Shown here: positions 52,438 through 62,819 of the stretch, one piece after another
Layout: every line of letters starts with the position of its first letter
How positions within the stretch are numbered: position 1 is the first letter of the stretch
Assembly: GCF_039555335.1 (NCBI RefSeq)
Contig: NC_092629.1
Span: 496,001-560,000, forward strand
DNA: 64,000 nt
DNA from: Amphiura filiformis
Taxonomy: Eukaryota > Echinodermata > Ophiuroidea > Amphilepidida > Amphiuridae
Direction: 5' to 3'
Notes under the pieces: model-generated
The model's database searches: none
What the model saw: the letters and a program-made list of their open reading frames with translations, nothing else
Told to the model about the DNA's origin: nothing
Position numbers and translations under genes: made by a program

Positions 52438-53826
52438 CTATAGTCCAGTCAAAGTGGGTTTTGACTCACCATGCACCACTAATTGCAACAGAATTTTTTT
52501 CACTGCTATGAATGTCAGAGATATCCCCTGAACAGCATACAAAAAGTATACTAAAATATACTTGGTGGAAAGGTAGTTTTTGGCGGGAAAAGGTCATACA
52601 GGGGTCAAATTTCAAAATCGCTCCAATCATTTTAAAAACTATACCAAACTATTCCTCTAGTCATAAGGATTCAGAAAAAATATAGTTTGCCATATCTGTG
52701 ATGTACGGTTCTGGAGTTATAACCGAAAAGGTCAAAGGTCAAATGTTGGGTTCAACAGAGGTCAAAAAACTAAAAATTGTCTGATTTTAACCAAAATCGT
52801 CTCAAATTGATCGTTTTGCAAACATAATTCATTTAAAGAATATTTGCACTGTTCAGGTTGTTTTAACATGCGTAACATCAAAAACTAGGTCGGGGTCAAT
52901 AGAGTTCAATGGTCATTCTTATTCAATGGGTGCGTCTTGTAAAGAATTCACGTAATTTGATTGGTTTTCTGGTGTATAATATCTCACAATAGTTGATAGT
53001 GATATTAGTCAGGGCGCGCGCCGCCACGCAACTGCGGCACGCGTGTTGCTCCTCAATGATCGCGCGATAATGCGTTCGCGTAATACACGTGCGAGAACTA
53101 AAACGCGATTTGGCGGCTTAGATGTTCGTGATGGTTTCGCTTCATTTAAAACAACGGGATGTCCTCACAAAAGTAACTTTATTTTTGTATGAAAAAGGCA
53201 GTTTTTCTCGCAAAAATTACATTAAAACTGAATAATGAGAATAAAAGATTAGTAGTGGATGCCGGCGCAGCCGTTATCCACTACGATAAAAATATTGGCC
53301 AGCCCATCCATTATGACACGATATTGGATAGGCAAAAGACAAAATCCTATCATTTATTCTCTAAATAACCTCTTTTACCCTGCTACCTAGGTAACGAAAC
53401 ATCCCAGATATTGCAAACTATTCTTATTTTGGAGTGTTTTTAAAGGACTAACACATTGAGGCCATTTTAAGGAGATCGGAGCATTTTTTCAAAGTTGACC
53501 CACGTGTAGCCCAAAATTTGACCTTTGACCTTTTGCTTATAACTTGAGAATGGTACATCACAGATACGACAAACTATACTTTTTCTGAATCCTTAAGGCT
53601 AGATGAATGCTTTGGTATAGTTTTTAAAAAGATTGAAGGAATTTTGAAAATTGACCCCTGTATGGCCTTTTCCCGCCAAAAACTACCTTTCCACCAAGTA
53701 TATTTTGGTATATTTTTGGTATGATGTTCAGGGGACATCTCTAAAATGTATAAAAGTGAAAAATATTCTGTTGCAATTAGTGGTGGGTGACACCACAAAT
53801 TTGTTTGATTGACTGGACTACTATAG
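52438..53826. mobile_element. 1.39-kb element with ~330-bp terminal inverted repeats
   Basis: 52438-52770 and 53505-53826 are inverted copies at about 80-85% identity by eye. They start CTATAGTCCAGTCAAA and end GACTGGACTACTATAG, and share GGTAGTTTTTGGCGGGAAAA, GGTCAAAGGTCAAA and other blocks. The interior (52771-53504) contains other repeat fragments and no transposase. Target duplication unclear. Confidence 0.8.
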
Positions 53827-54300
53827 CTCAGAAGTTTGTGTCGCAATTGATCAGGGGTCAATTTCCAGTTTGTATGGGGGGTCAAAAATTAAGTTGCACC
53901 AATATGTGTGAATTAAATCTTAAGTAAATTGTTCGTCTACCAAAGGAATTCAGAAACATAATAGTTAACATTAGCTCTGATGTCTTGTTGATGAGTTACG
54001 GAGACAAATATATGTCAATAACCTGAACAGGATCAAATGGCAATTATGGTGTTTGACCTTTGTTATCTTCTGTCTTAGTAACTTTACATTGTAGATATTG
54101 CAAACAATTATGTTTCTAAATTCCTTTTGGTAAACAAACAATTTGCTACATCTTTTACAAAAATCTGAGCAATTTTTGACCCCTTATACCAGCTGTAGTT
54201 ACTGACTGTTGTGAATGGTCAAATTGTGGTATGCTGTGAATAGTAATGACCTTTGGTGACAATTGTTGTGGTTACTTGTGTTTCTTGTGTTATGATGTAG
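53827..54300. other. Gene-free stretch
   Basis: Further diverged sequence of the same GGTCAAA-rich style; no ORF or boundary supported. Confidence 0.4.
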
Positions 54301-54301
54301 C

Positions 54302-54560
54302 AGTGGCGTACCGTGCCGCCCCAACCCCGAAAAGGTTGACCCAATTTTTTTCTACGTTGTTTGAAAGAGTGCCATTTTTTCAAAATTTTTATGCTTCAAA
54401 TTTTTTTCAAATTTTTCCGCCCTTTTTTATTTACTAATTCTTTTTGCCGCCCCCTTCATTTTTGCTGCCCATGTTTTTGCCGCCCCTTCTTCCGATGCCC
54501 CTTCATTTTGGCCACCCCCTGCTTTTACCCCGGGGGGCTGGTGCCCCCAAAGCCCCCCCA
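54302..54560 (-). mobile_element. Pyrimidine-rich hAT-like element, one end clear
   Basis: Left end CAGTGGCGTACCGTGCC is hAT-like. The rest (TTTGCCGCCCCTTC, CCCGGGGGGCTGGTGCCCCC, AAAGCCCCCCC) is the reverse complement of a relative at 60284-60500. The other end near 54560 has no inverted repeat I can define. Confidence 0.6.
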
Positions 54561-54782
54561 AATACGTGCATGTGTAGTGCAGAGTGTGGAAACAAAACAT
54601 CTTCATACAATGACACATCTCTCATGAACCACAATACATTAAGTGCATGTTTTGCATTTGGCACCCATTCAAATCTACAAGGTGGAACTTTTCATCAATC
54701 CCCTAATCTAGACAAGAAAATTGATCTTTTTGGAATTGAATGACTATGATCCAACATGCCGTAAGTGTGAAAACTGAATTAA

Positions 54783-57700
54783 TCACTGAACAAGCAATCT
54801 ATTTTTGTGGTTCCTACACAAGTGTTGTTGAAGAGATGTGTGTGTGGTATAACAATAGAAACAAAACTTACACTGGAACGGGTGGACAGCCATTATGTGA
54901 ATTGCTGTATGCTCTTTGAGCTCATGCTGTAATTCAAATTTTTCCTTGCACACGTTGCACCTATATTTATTCTTATGCGCAATTTGGTGATCCCGTACAG
55001 AACTCATAGACTTAAGACACTTCCCGCAGAATTCACATTGAAATAATTCACTTGGATTGTGGCCTGATTTTACGTGCTGTTGGAGATTAAAATTGTTTGG
55101 AAAACTCTGTTGGCATTGCTCACATTGCACAAAAGTTTTCCCCGAATGGTGCAATCTCGTGTGCCGCTTTAGATCCAGACTGTTGCGAAAACGTTTGCTG
55201 CACTGCGTACAATCCACTGGCGTGGATTCGGTATGAGCCCTTATCACATGAAACTGCAGGTGTTGTTTACGCGTGAAACGCCCGTTGCAAATCTTGCAAG
55301 CGAATGGCTTCTCATGCGTATGATGAGTTCTTACGTGGTTTGATAAAACGCTGGCAAAGCGGAATCTTTTGTTACAGTACTGGCAGGTGTACGGCAACGA
55401 TACGGTATAATTAACATGAATACCGTATACTTGATGTAAAAGTCTAAGCTTGTATCTAATAGTTGTTTGTCTTCTGTAGTTTATACTGTGTAAGAAGCAC
55501 TCCTTTCTATGAACTGATTGGATGTGGGCGTTCAGTAAGTTCCGCAATGCAAAACTTTCCTTGCAATACCCACACTCGTAAAGTTGACCTTTGACATGAG
55601 TCCATGACACATGGTTTAGAAGACGGAAACTGGTCGCAAACTTTCTTTGACAAAGTCCACAACCAAATAATCCCTTTCTCGTGTGTAGAAACATGTGATG
55701 GCGAAGCTGACTTTTCCGTGCAAAGTAACGCTGACAATATTTGCACTGGAATGACTTTTCTTGTGTGTGCGTCCTAACATGAGCTTTGAGTGTATACGTG
55801 GAGAGAAAATTTCGAAGACAAAGCCTACACTGGAATGCTTTTCCTTTGCTATGAGTTACCAAGTGAGCTTTCAGAAACTGCTTGGATGAATATACTTTTC
55901 CACAGCACTGATATGAAGAGTCTTTATTGTGTATTAAGACATTGTGTTTTATAAGTGAATATTTGGTGGCGTAACTTATGTTACAAATCTTACACTTAAA
56001 AGGCTTCAAGTTTGCATGCGTTCTTGATACATGATACTTCAGCCTGCGATTTGTTGCGTAACATTTGCCGCATAATTCACATTGATAATCTCTCCTGTGG
56101 ATGGTTTTAATGTGATAATTCAAGAAACCCAATCTGGCAAAAGTTTTCTGGCAAATGTCACATTGAAACATCTTGTTGGTGGAGTGATTCTTTAATATAT
56201 GCTTTGTAACATAACTCTTCATCAAAAAACATTTATTACAAAACTTGCACTGGTACGGTTTTTGTCCCGTGTGACGTAATCGGTGTATTCTGAGACGATA
56301 TTCTCGTACAAAACCTAGCTGACAAACGTTGCATTTGAAACGGAACACATTTTGCTTTGGATGAACAACTTGGTGCTCTTTCAGATGGTCCTTTCGGATA
56401 AATCGTTTCAGACAAATATGACACTGAAATGGTCTATCTTTGGGGAGACTTTCAACTTGATCTCCTAAAGTTTCTTCAGGGTGATCCACATTTGTTTGTT
56501 TTTCTTTGGCATTCATCGCTTTCATATGTTCATCATTTGTTTGTATTCCTTGAGCATGCATTGCTTTCATATGTTTATTAAGATAAGCCTTGCATGAGAA
56601 GTCTCTTTCACAGTGCTCACATTGGAATGCTTTTTTCTCAGCGTGGACAGCAAGATGACCTTGCAGATGATGCTTTTGCATAAACCATTTGTGACAAACA
56701 TCGCATTCATGTAACCTTTCCTTGATGTGAGTTTGAAGGTGTTTTTCCAATACCTGCTGCGAATGGAAAATTTCCCAACTGCTCTCTGATTCAAATACGT
56801 CTTCACAGACTTCACTGTTGGAAATGTCTCCTTGATCATAAGTTTTGATCTGAATTTCTGATGTATTATCAGCGTCATTCGATTTCTTCTGCTTGTGTTG
56901 GGAAGTAACTCCTTGATTGTAAGTTTTCATCTGGTCTTTTGAAGTATCTTCTGTGTGATTCTGTTTCTTCACTTGCTTCTTAGAATGCAAATTTTTAATA
57001 TGCTTATTAAGATATGCCTCGCAGGCAAACTCCCTCTGACATGTCTCACAATGGAAAGCCTTTTCCTCTGAATGTATAGCAACATGGTCTTCCAGGTGAT
57101 GCTTTTGTTTAAACTGTTTTTGACATATATCACACTGAAATGGTCTTTCTTTGGCATGAGATTTGAGATGTCTTTCCAACAGATGCTGTGATGAAAATTC
57201 ATCCTTGCAAGTAGGACACCTGACACTATCATTCTTTGGGTGATTCAATCTGCAAACTTTAGCTTTGGAAGTTTCTTCTTTCTTTTCTGTCTTGATTGGA
57301 ATTTTCAAAGTATCTTTGGTGCGCTCTGGTTTCTTGTTTTGCTTCTTTTTGGAATGCAAATTTTGAACATGTTTATTAAGATATGCCTCGCAGGCAAACT
57401 CCCTCTGACATGTCTCACAGTGGAAAGCCTTAACTTCTGCATGAATAGCAACATGATCTTGTAGATGATGCCTGTTTAGAAACCGCTTATGACAAACATC
57501 ACATTGAAATGGTCTTTCTTTGACATTGGTTTTGAGAAATCTCTTCCTCTTGACATCTTTGGTTGTCACTCTCTTGTACAGATTTTCTTTGACATGTCTT
57601 TTATTCTTGACATTGTTTGCTTTCACACTCTTTCCCACATGTATTGCTGATTTAAAGCCTTTGTCATCTGTAACAATGTCGCTTTCGAAAGTTTCTTCTG

Positions 57701-58040
57701 CACTATCTGCTGGCTTTTCTTCATCGCTTTCTACAGTTTCTTCTGCAAGATCTCCCGGCTCCTCTTCAGCGCTTTCTAAAGTTTCTTCTGCACAATCTCC
57801 GGGCTTCTCTTCATCGCTTTCTAAAATTTCTTCTGCACAATCTGCATACTTCTGTTGACAACTTCTGACATGGGCGATTAAGGTGTTTTTTCTTGCAAAA
57901 ATTTTCTCACAACTTTTACACTGATAAGATTGGTTTAATTCATGACCCCATTCATGCATTTGTAGAAAGCTCTTTTGTGAGAACGCTTTTGGACAATACT
58001 GGCATTGTAGTAGCGTAGTACTTTTTTCCTGAGTGGGCAT
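54783..58040 (-). CDS. Poly-C2H2 zinc-finger protein 2 (~28 fingers)
   Basis: 1085 aa in a single exon, ATG at 58040-58038, TGA at 54785-54783. N-terminal fingers CQYCPKAFSQKSFLQMHEWGH and CKSCEKIFARKNTLIAHVRSC parallel the start of zinc-finger protein 1. An acidic linker with four to five EETLESAEEEPGD-type repeats follows, then about 25 C2H2 fingers. Fingers CDVCHKRFLNRHHLQDHVAIH and CETCQREFACEAYLNKH occur as a tandemly repeated pair, three times with linkers. One finger has adjacent Cys residues (YQCCGKVYSSKQFLKAH), as in the paralogue; another (CEDVFESESSW...) is degenerate. No KRAB, SCAN or BTB domain. Presumably nuclear and nucleic-acid binding. Frame intact, unlike the paralogue. Confidence 0.93.
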   Translation of the reverse strand: MPTQEKSTTLLQCQYCPKAFSQKSFLQMHEWGHELNQSYQCKSCEKIFARKNTLIAHVRSCQQKYADCAEEILESDEEKPGDCAEETLESAEEEPGDLAEETVESDEEKPADSAEETFESDIVTDDKGFKSAIHVGKSVKANNVKNKRHVKENLYKRVTTKDVKRKRFLKTNVKERPFQCDVCHKRFLNRHHLQDHVAIHAEVKAFHCETCQREFACEAYLNKHVQNLHSKKKQNKKPERTKDTLKIPIKTEKKEETSKAKVCRLNHPKNDSVRCPTCKDEFSSQHLLERHLKSHAKERPFQCDICQKQFKQKHHLEDHVAIHSEEKAFHCETCQREFACEAYLNKHIKNLHSKKQVKKQNHTEDTSKDQMKTYNQGVTSQHKQKKSNDADNTSEIQIKTYDQGDISNSEVCEDVFESESSWEIFHSQQVLEKHLQTHIKERLHECDVCHKWFMQKHHLQGHLAVHAEKKAFQCEHCERDFSCKAYLNKHMKAMHAQGIQTNDEHMKAMNAKEKQTNVDHPEETLGDQVESLPKDRPFQCHICLKRFIRKDHLKEHQVVHPKQNVFRFKCNVCQLGFVREYRLRIHRLRHTGQKPYQCKFCNKCFLMKSYVTKHILKNHSTNKMFQCDICQKTFARLGFLNYHIKTIHRRDYQCELCGKCYATNRRLKYHVSRTHANLKPFKCKICNISYATKYSLIKHNVLIHNKDSSYQCCGKVYSSKQFLKAHLVTHSKGKAFQCRLCLRNFLSTYTLKAHVRTHTQEKSFQCKYCQRYFARKSQLRHHMFLHTRKGLFGCGLCQRKFATSFRLLNHVSWTHVKGQLYECGYCKESFALRNLLNAHIQSVHRKECFLHSINYRRQTTIRYKLRLLHQVYGIHVNYTVSLPYTCQYCNKRFRFASVLSNHVRTHHTHEKPFACKICNGRFTRKQHLQFHVIRAHTESTPVDCTQCSKRFRNSLDLKRHTRLHHSGKTFVQCEQCQQSFPNNFNLQQHVKSGHNPSELFQCEFCGKCLKSMSSVRDHQIAHKNKYRCNVCKEKFELQHELKEHTAIHIMAVHPFQCKFCFYCYTTHTSLQQHLCRNHKNRLLVQ

Positions 58041-58345
58041 CTTGACATGAACTTTTTACCCTGTAGGCTTTCTAACAGCATTCCTTATTGGTTAAATATG
58101 TAATATATCTTTCTAACAGTATTGTTCATTGGTTAATAATGTGATATACCTTTTCTTACAACATTTTTAATTGGTTAATTATATGATTAATTCATGTGAG
58201 TGACCAATCAAAATGCAGCTTCTAAAATATTTAAGCTCAATCCTTTTCACCTGTACAACTGCATCTTACCATGTCTCTTATTGGCTCAATATATCATAGC
58301 CTTCTTGTAGCCAATTAGCAGGTAGAATTCATTGTGTTAAATCTA
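58041..58345 (-). promoter_or_regulatory. CCAAT-rich presumptive promoter of zinc-finger gene 2
   Basis: Six CCAAT-type boxes in 300 bp: ATTGG at about 58088, 58130, 58172, 58279 on the plus strand and CCAAT at 58204 and 58310. AACAGCATTCCTTATTGGTT and an analogous AACAGTATTGTTCATTGGTT are near-repeats. CCAATTAGCAGGTAGAATTC matches CCAATCGGCAGGTAGTTCTC next to zinc-finger gene 1. CCAAT boxes work in both orientations (NF-Y), so a bidirectional promoter is possible. Confidence 0.45.
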
Positions 58346-58965
58346 TATAGTTTTCAGCACGGTTCTTCAGCGGTCTGCCAATTTGGCGCAGTTTATGGCA
58401 TATATAGAAGTGGGGTTTTGATTGGCTAATTGAATCACTTCATCATCAAATCAGCACCTCATTCACTGGTCAAGCTGCGTAGCATTGCATGACCTAATCC
58501 GATTTACGCAATAATCAGAGCAGTCGGACACCGCTGAAGGAATTTGCTGAATAGTATAGTGACTGAACTAGCATGGATTCCTTTTTCTATCAGTGTTCAA
58601 GAAACAAAAATATGTAACATCGATATATCAGCTGTGCAGAAATTCTGTACCCAAGTTTATGAAAGTCAGCCATATCCTCTGCATTAAGTCATTCTTAATG
58701 AAACTCTCTACGTATCTTGATACCACCTGTCTAGAGTGCCACCTTTGGCTGTAAAATGCTACTTAATATGTGAAGTTCACAGAATACAATAAAAATCTTC
58801 CAGAGATCCGTGGTAATTGATCAAACTTGGTGCATTAATCCAGTCTGTGTACAATCAAGCAATATATAATTATCCTGACTGGCCGTGCATCTGAAATCAT
58901 AGAAAAGAGAAAGCATTTCAAATTGTCAAATCATTTTCATTTGCAAATCTTACATCTTTCTACAA
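58346..58965. other. Gene-free stretch
   Basis: No convincing ORF, repeat or RNA gene. If the CCAAT block to the left is bidirectional, a transcript to the right would start here; no zinc-finger remnant is visible. Confidence 0.4.
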
Positions 58966-59501
58966 TTCGTCGGCTGTATTCCATAGTGCCAAGTGGCGTA
59001 TAGTGATTTTTGGTCATTTTTTTGAAAATTGGCACATATGTTTTTAATGATGTTCTCTTTCATTTTTTCCAAGTCTCATCAGTCATAATTAGCTAATTAA
59101 TTAGTAATTAATTAATTAATTAAATGTGGCGATAGTTACAAAGTGACATTTTTGTATTCCATAGTGGCGATAGAGGCCGTCAGCGTGGCGTCATATGCCG
59201 CCATCTTGTGGGTACACGCCATGATGGTCGCTCGATCTCCATGCGTGAACAGCAAAATCACCGTGGTGATGCGTGATAACAGCTGCGTGGCAAGCTGCGC
59301 CCTGCACGTAGTGTCCGACGCAGAATCACGCGTATCATTTGTACCCACAAGATGGCGAAAGGCTGACGGCCTCTATTGACCATACGCCACTTTTTATACA
59401 CATTTATAATTATGAAATATCGGCAAAATGAAAAACATCGTATGTCATAGTGGCGTCACGCGATCGGACCTATACGCCACTATGGAATACTGAACGACGA
59501 A
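58966..59501. mobile_element. Foldback element with outer and inner arms
   Basis: Outer arms TTCGTCGGCTGTATTCCATAG and its near-complement CTATGGAATACTGAACGACGAA. Inner arms GATAGAGGCCGTCAGCGTGG / GGCTGACGGCCTCTATTG and CGCCATCTTGTGGGTACA / TGTACCCACAAGATGGCG (59164-59395). TGGCG/CGCCA words recur throughout. An (AATT)-rich palindromic run is at 59085-59125. Non-coding. Confidence 0.75.
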
Positions 59502-60032
59502 AAGTAACGCCATAGGTCTCCAGTAGTTCCATCCCCATTTAATCAGATTCTGATGCGTTTATGGCAAAATAATTTATAATAATTTTCTATACACTCTCCT
59601 TCGAAGATTGATACCAAATTTGATATCAAAAGTTTAATCATCGTGAGCATGGGAACCGCTGGGGGGAACCGTTCTTTGGAAATTTGTGCAATTTTTAAAA
59701 TGACATAGGGAGTTGTATCACGCGGCGGAGCTAGCGTGTGTGCCAAGAATTACGTCGCCTGAATAGGCCGGCAGGTTAATCGATAAAGCGTGACTGTTTG
59801 TGACTGCGGGAATTTCAAATGGGGTATAACATGTCGGGTTGTATGTGTAGCTGTTAGGCCTACACACATTTCGGCGTTGTTGTAAAGTTCTTTACCGGGA
59901 GATTTATTGAGTTCAAGTTCTAAACAGTTTGCGCAGACTTCAAAATAAGTAATGAGACAGGGGGATGGAACTACTGGAGACTTTCTTTTTTGGCTGTGTT
60001 TATGACCAGTGCCCTCTCAATATCAATTACTA
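59502..60032. other. Gene-free stretch
   Basis: No supported gene. Contains the phrase CCATCCCC/GGGGATGGAAC in inverted orientation (59530 and 59961), each near AGTAGTTCCATC or GGAACTACTGGAGAC, so the foldback element above may extend to about 59985. Confidence 0.45.
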
Positions 60033-60282
60033 GTAGTCCCAGTGCCCCCATCAGATAATCAATTGTTTGACTTATCACTCACTCACATGCCCCAGATCAG
60101 ATACCAAAATGACCAACGGTGCCCTATCAATCAGTCCCAGTGCCCCCATCAGATAATCAATTGATTGACTTATCACTCACTCACATGCCCCAGATCAGAT
60201 ACCAAAATGACCGACGGTGCCCTATCAATCAGTCCCAGTGCCCCCATCAGATAATAAATTGATTGACTTATCACTCACATGC
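60033..60282. repeat. 102-bp satellite, second locus
   Basis: Two and a half units of the satellite at 2052-3438 (GATAATCAATTGATTGACTT, CAAAATGACC, TCAATCAGTCCCAGTGCC). They differ by GACGGTGCCCTATC in place of GGCGGTGCCCCATC. The array ends abruptly at CACTCACATG, next to a G-rich element. Confidence 0.9.
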
Positions 60283-60283
60283 G

Positions 60284-60500
60284 CGTATTTTGGGGGGCTT
60301 TGGGGGCACCAGCCCCCCGGGGTCAAAGCAGGGGGCGGCAAAATCGAAGGGGCGATGGGAAGAAGAAGGGGCGGGAAAAAGAGGGGCGGCGGAAGAAGAA
60401 GGGGCGGCAAAACGAATTAGTAAAGATAAAAGGGCGGAAAATGTGAAAAAATTGGACTATACATCAAAATGTGTTGCTTTTGGGGCGGTAGCGCCTATAA
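60284..60500 (+). mobile_element. G-rich element fragment
   Basis: TATTTTGGGGGGCTTTGGGG, CAGCCCCCCGGGGTC and repeated GGGGCGGCAAAA, the reverse complement in style of 54302-54560. It ends in GGGGCGGTAGCGCC and a T14 run (60507-60520). Neither terminus is intact. Confidence 0.6.
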
Positions 60501-60934
60501 ATCCTTTTTTTTTTTTTTAATTACGCTTACATTATAAGCTTTATAAAATGAACCTACACACAAAAGAATATGTTCCTCCCTGGGGATATTCCTGGGTTGT
60601 TATTTTGGTAGTAGCTAATTAGAGTAAAGTGCAAAAATAAAGGTAACACAAAAATGCCTGGCAATCTTACAACACCAGTATAGAGTACAAAGTACACAAT
60701 ATTGTACAATACATAATGGTAAATTCATATCAATATGAGTCAACAATTTATGACCTGTATCACAGACTTTATATTGTTGATCAATATTTGACTGAGTCAT
60801 ATGATTTTTGGTTGAATCAATCAGTTACTTTTTTCATTAGTTGTCCACAATCCGTTGACTTATGATTTCTTTGTTCTGTATCTGTCCGCTGTCATCGTTA
60901 GCAGAATCTCCTAGTTCTAGTGGAATAAATTATA

Positions 60935-61136
60935 ATGGATAGACCCAAAAGGGAATCCAAACAACCATCATGGTTCACTAGTGAGGAGATGATCACATCA
61001 ACAACCAAACCAAGAGCCAATAAGGCTACGCCGGCAATTACATCCACTGACGCCAGCAGCTCCAGTGCTAGTGTGACAACTGACATCCGTGAAATACCAA
61101 GTACTTCTACTGGCATATCAGCGTTAAAGAGAATAA
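60935..61136 (+). CDS. Spliced gene, exon 1 (Ser/Thr-rich N terminus)
   Basis: ATG at 60935 (ATAATGGAT context) opens 67 codons plus 1 nt, ending before a GTAAGA donor (61137-61142). It encodes MDRPKRESKQPSWFTSEEMI, then a Thr/Ser/Ala-rich stretch with TDASSSSASVTT. The phase-1 end fits exon 2 at 62623, the codon across the junction being AGA. No signal peptide. An ORF running on past the donor to 61282 becomes hydrophobic and is probably intronic. Upstream promoter not recognised. Confidence 0.65.
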
Positions 61137-61355
61137 GTAAGATTTTGTTTATAATAGGGAATGATTCGCTCTTTCTATTAAGACTAAAATATCTTGTCTC
61201 ATTTGCTTTTTGTTATATCTTACTAGTATGTAACAGTCCTCAGCTCGTAATAATAGATGGGATTCATAACATCAAGGATTGATATAGCATACAAACAGCT
61301 CTTTATCTACTGTGTGGATAAAGATACAGCATGGAACTAAACATCTACCAAAAAG

Positions 61356-61738
61356 TAATTACTCCCCTGAGATAATAACTCAAAATATATGCATCAAATT
61401 TTAAAACTGAAATAGCAACAGGAAACCCAGTTTTGTTTTGCAAATTTTGATGCCTCATTTGTCTTAATAGCCCAATTTGTTGCCAACTTGCCATGGTGAC
61501 CCTTTGAATGAAAAAAGATGCCTATTCAAAAGTTGCACCTAAACCCATTGAAAATGTTGCTTTTGGTGCTAGAGTGCAAAATTACATCATTTTCATTCAA
61601 GGAGTCACCATGGCTACAAAGTTTTAGCTATCCAGACAAATGAGGTATTTGCAGAATTAACCTGGGTTTGTTTCAGTTATTTCAGTTTTTAAATTTGAAG
61701 CATAGACTTTGAGTTTTGTCTCGTAATAAAGGGGGGGA
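61356..61738. mobile_element. Palindromic MITE in intron 1
   Basis: Left arm (TAATTACTCCCCTGAGATAA, ACTCAAAATATATGCATC, TTTTAAAACTGAAATA) matches the complement of the right arm ending AATAAAGGGGGGG. A second inner inverted pair is TTTGAATGAAAA/TTTTCATTCAA with GGTGACC/GGAGTCACC. About 380 bp, non-coding. The intron remainder (61739-62622) shows nothing else that I can name. Confidence 0.72.
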
Positions 61739-62622
61739 AATTATCGTCGCCAATTTGCAAACGCAATAAAACAATTCTTTGTGAAGTATAATGTTATTGA
61801 AATTTATTTTCATGACTTATTTTGTATCTTCAGAGCAAAGTTTGCTATTTTTTAAGAGATTAACCAAGCTAACAATTCGCCAATATGTTATTTGAGCAAC
61901 TTTTTCGGGCGCTATAGCAGTCGTGATGGGCATTGTTTACTTTCGAATCTCCATTGCTTTACATGGTGTCATGCTTCAATAGTTCTGATCGAATGATACA
62001 TTTTGTACGTTTTGTCAGTTATCAGTGACCCCCTTGGATTGAGGATAGATTTCTCAATCAAGGCACACCACCTATGCAAACCGCTTGTAGCGTATTTCTT
62101 GACAGATGTGCTTTTGTGGATTTCCGCATGTGTAAGTTGGGACTTTGTTGGCGAGATGTGTGCAGTAACAAGAACCTACTAAGGCCAAGTAAAATAAATA
62201 ACATGATCCATATCATCCACGCCCTCACCGATTTTTGGAGATTTTCAAATCTTTTGTTATTTTTCTAGTTTGCTGTTACTTTGTTTCTAAAATTGTTGTG
62301 ATGAAAAGACATGTTAGGAAGTTCCCGGTTATCATTTATATAAACACATTGCCAAAACTTTCTTCAAGCTAGGGGTAGCGCTTTGGAGAAATAACAAAAA
62401 TGTTAGGGGCCTCCCCATTTTGATGTGTTGACAAAGCCATTTACACAGAAATGAATAGTAAATACGTAATAAATAAATGATCAAATACTACGGGCCTCCC
62501 TCACCAAATTTTGAGAAAGTCCAGAAGATATAACGTTACCAGCTGCTGCTGTTCTTTCAAACCAATACTACGTACATGCATGTAGACCTGTGTTTACTAT
62601 TTTTTATTCTCTCAATTTTTAG

Positions 62623-62819
62623 GAATGAAATCAGATGGAAAGAAGAAGGGGAACAGACAGGGAACAAAAGGGAAACCAACGACTGGAAAGAAATGGAAGA
62701 AAGAGAAGAAACAGGGTACAAAAGGGAAACCAACAACGGGAAATAAACGACGGAAAGAGAAAAAAGTTGAGAAGAAATTTAAAGGACAAGGAATGATGAC
62801 AAGACAGGATCACATGAAG
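62623..62819 (+). CDS. Spliced gene, exon 2 (Lys-rich basic segment)
   Basis: Acceptor CTCTCAATTTTTAG ends at 62622; donor GGTAAAAT begins at 62820. It carries 2 nt completing the exon 1 codon plus 65 codons. Very basic, with an internal duplication (QGTKGKPTTGKKWKKEKK followed by QGTKGKPTTGNKRRKEKK). Likely a nuclear localisation or nucleic-acid-binding stretch, by composition only. Phase 0 at the 3' end matches exon 3. Confidence 0.65.

Noticed and set aside
60935..61282. Single-exon 115-codon gene
   Set aside because: After a good GTAAGA donor the frame turns AT-rich and hydrophobic. The three-exon model with matching phases is better.
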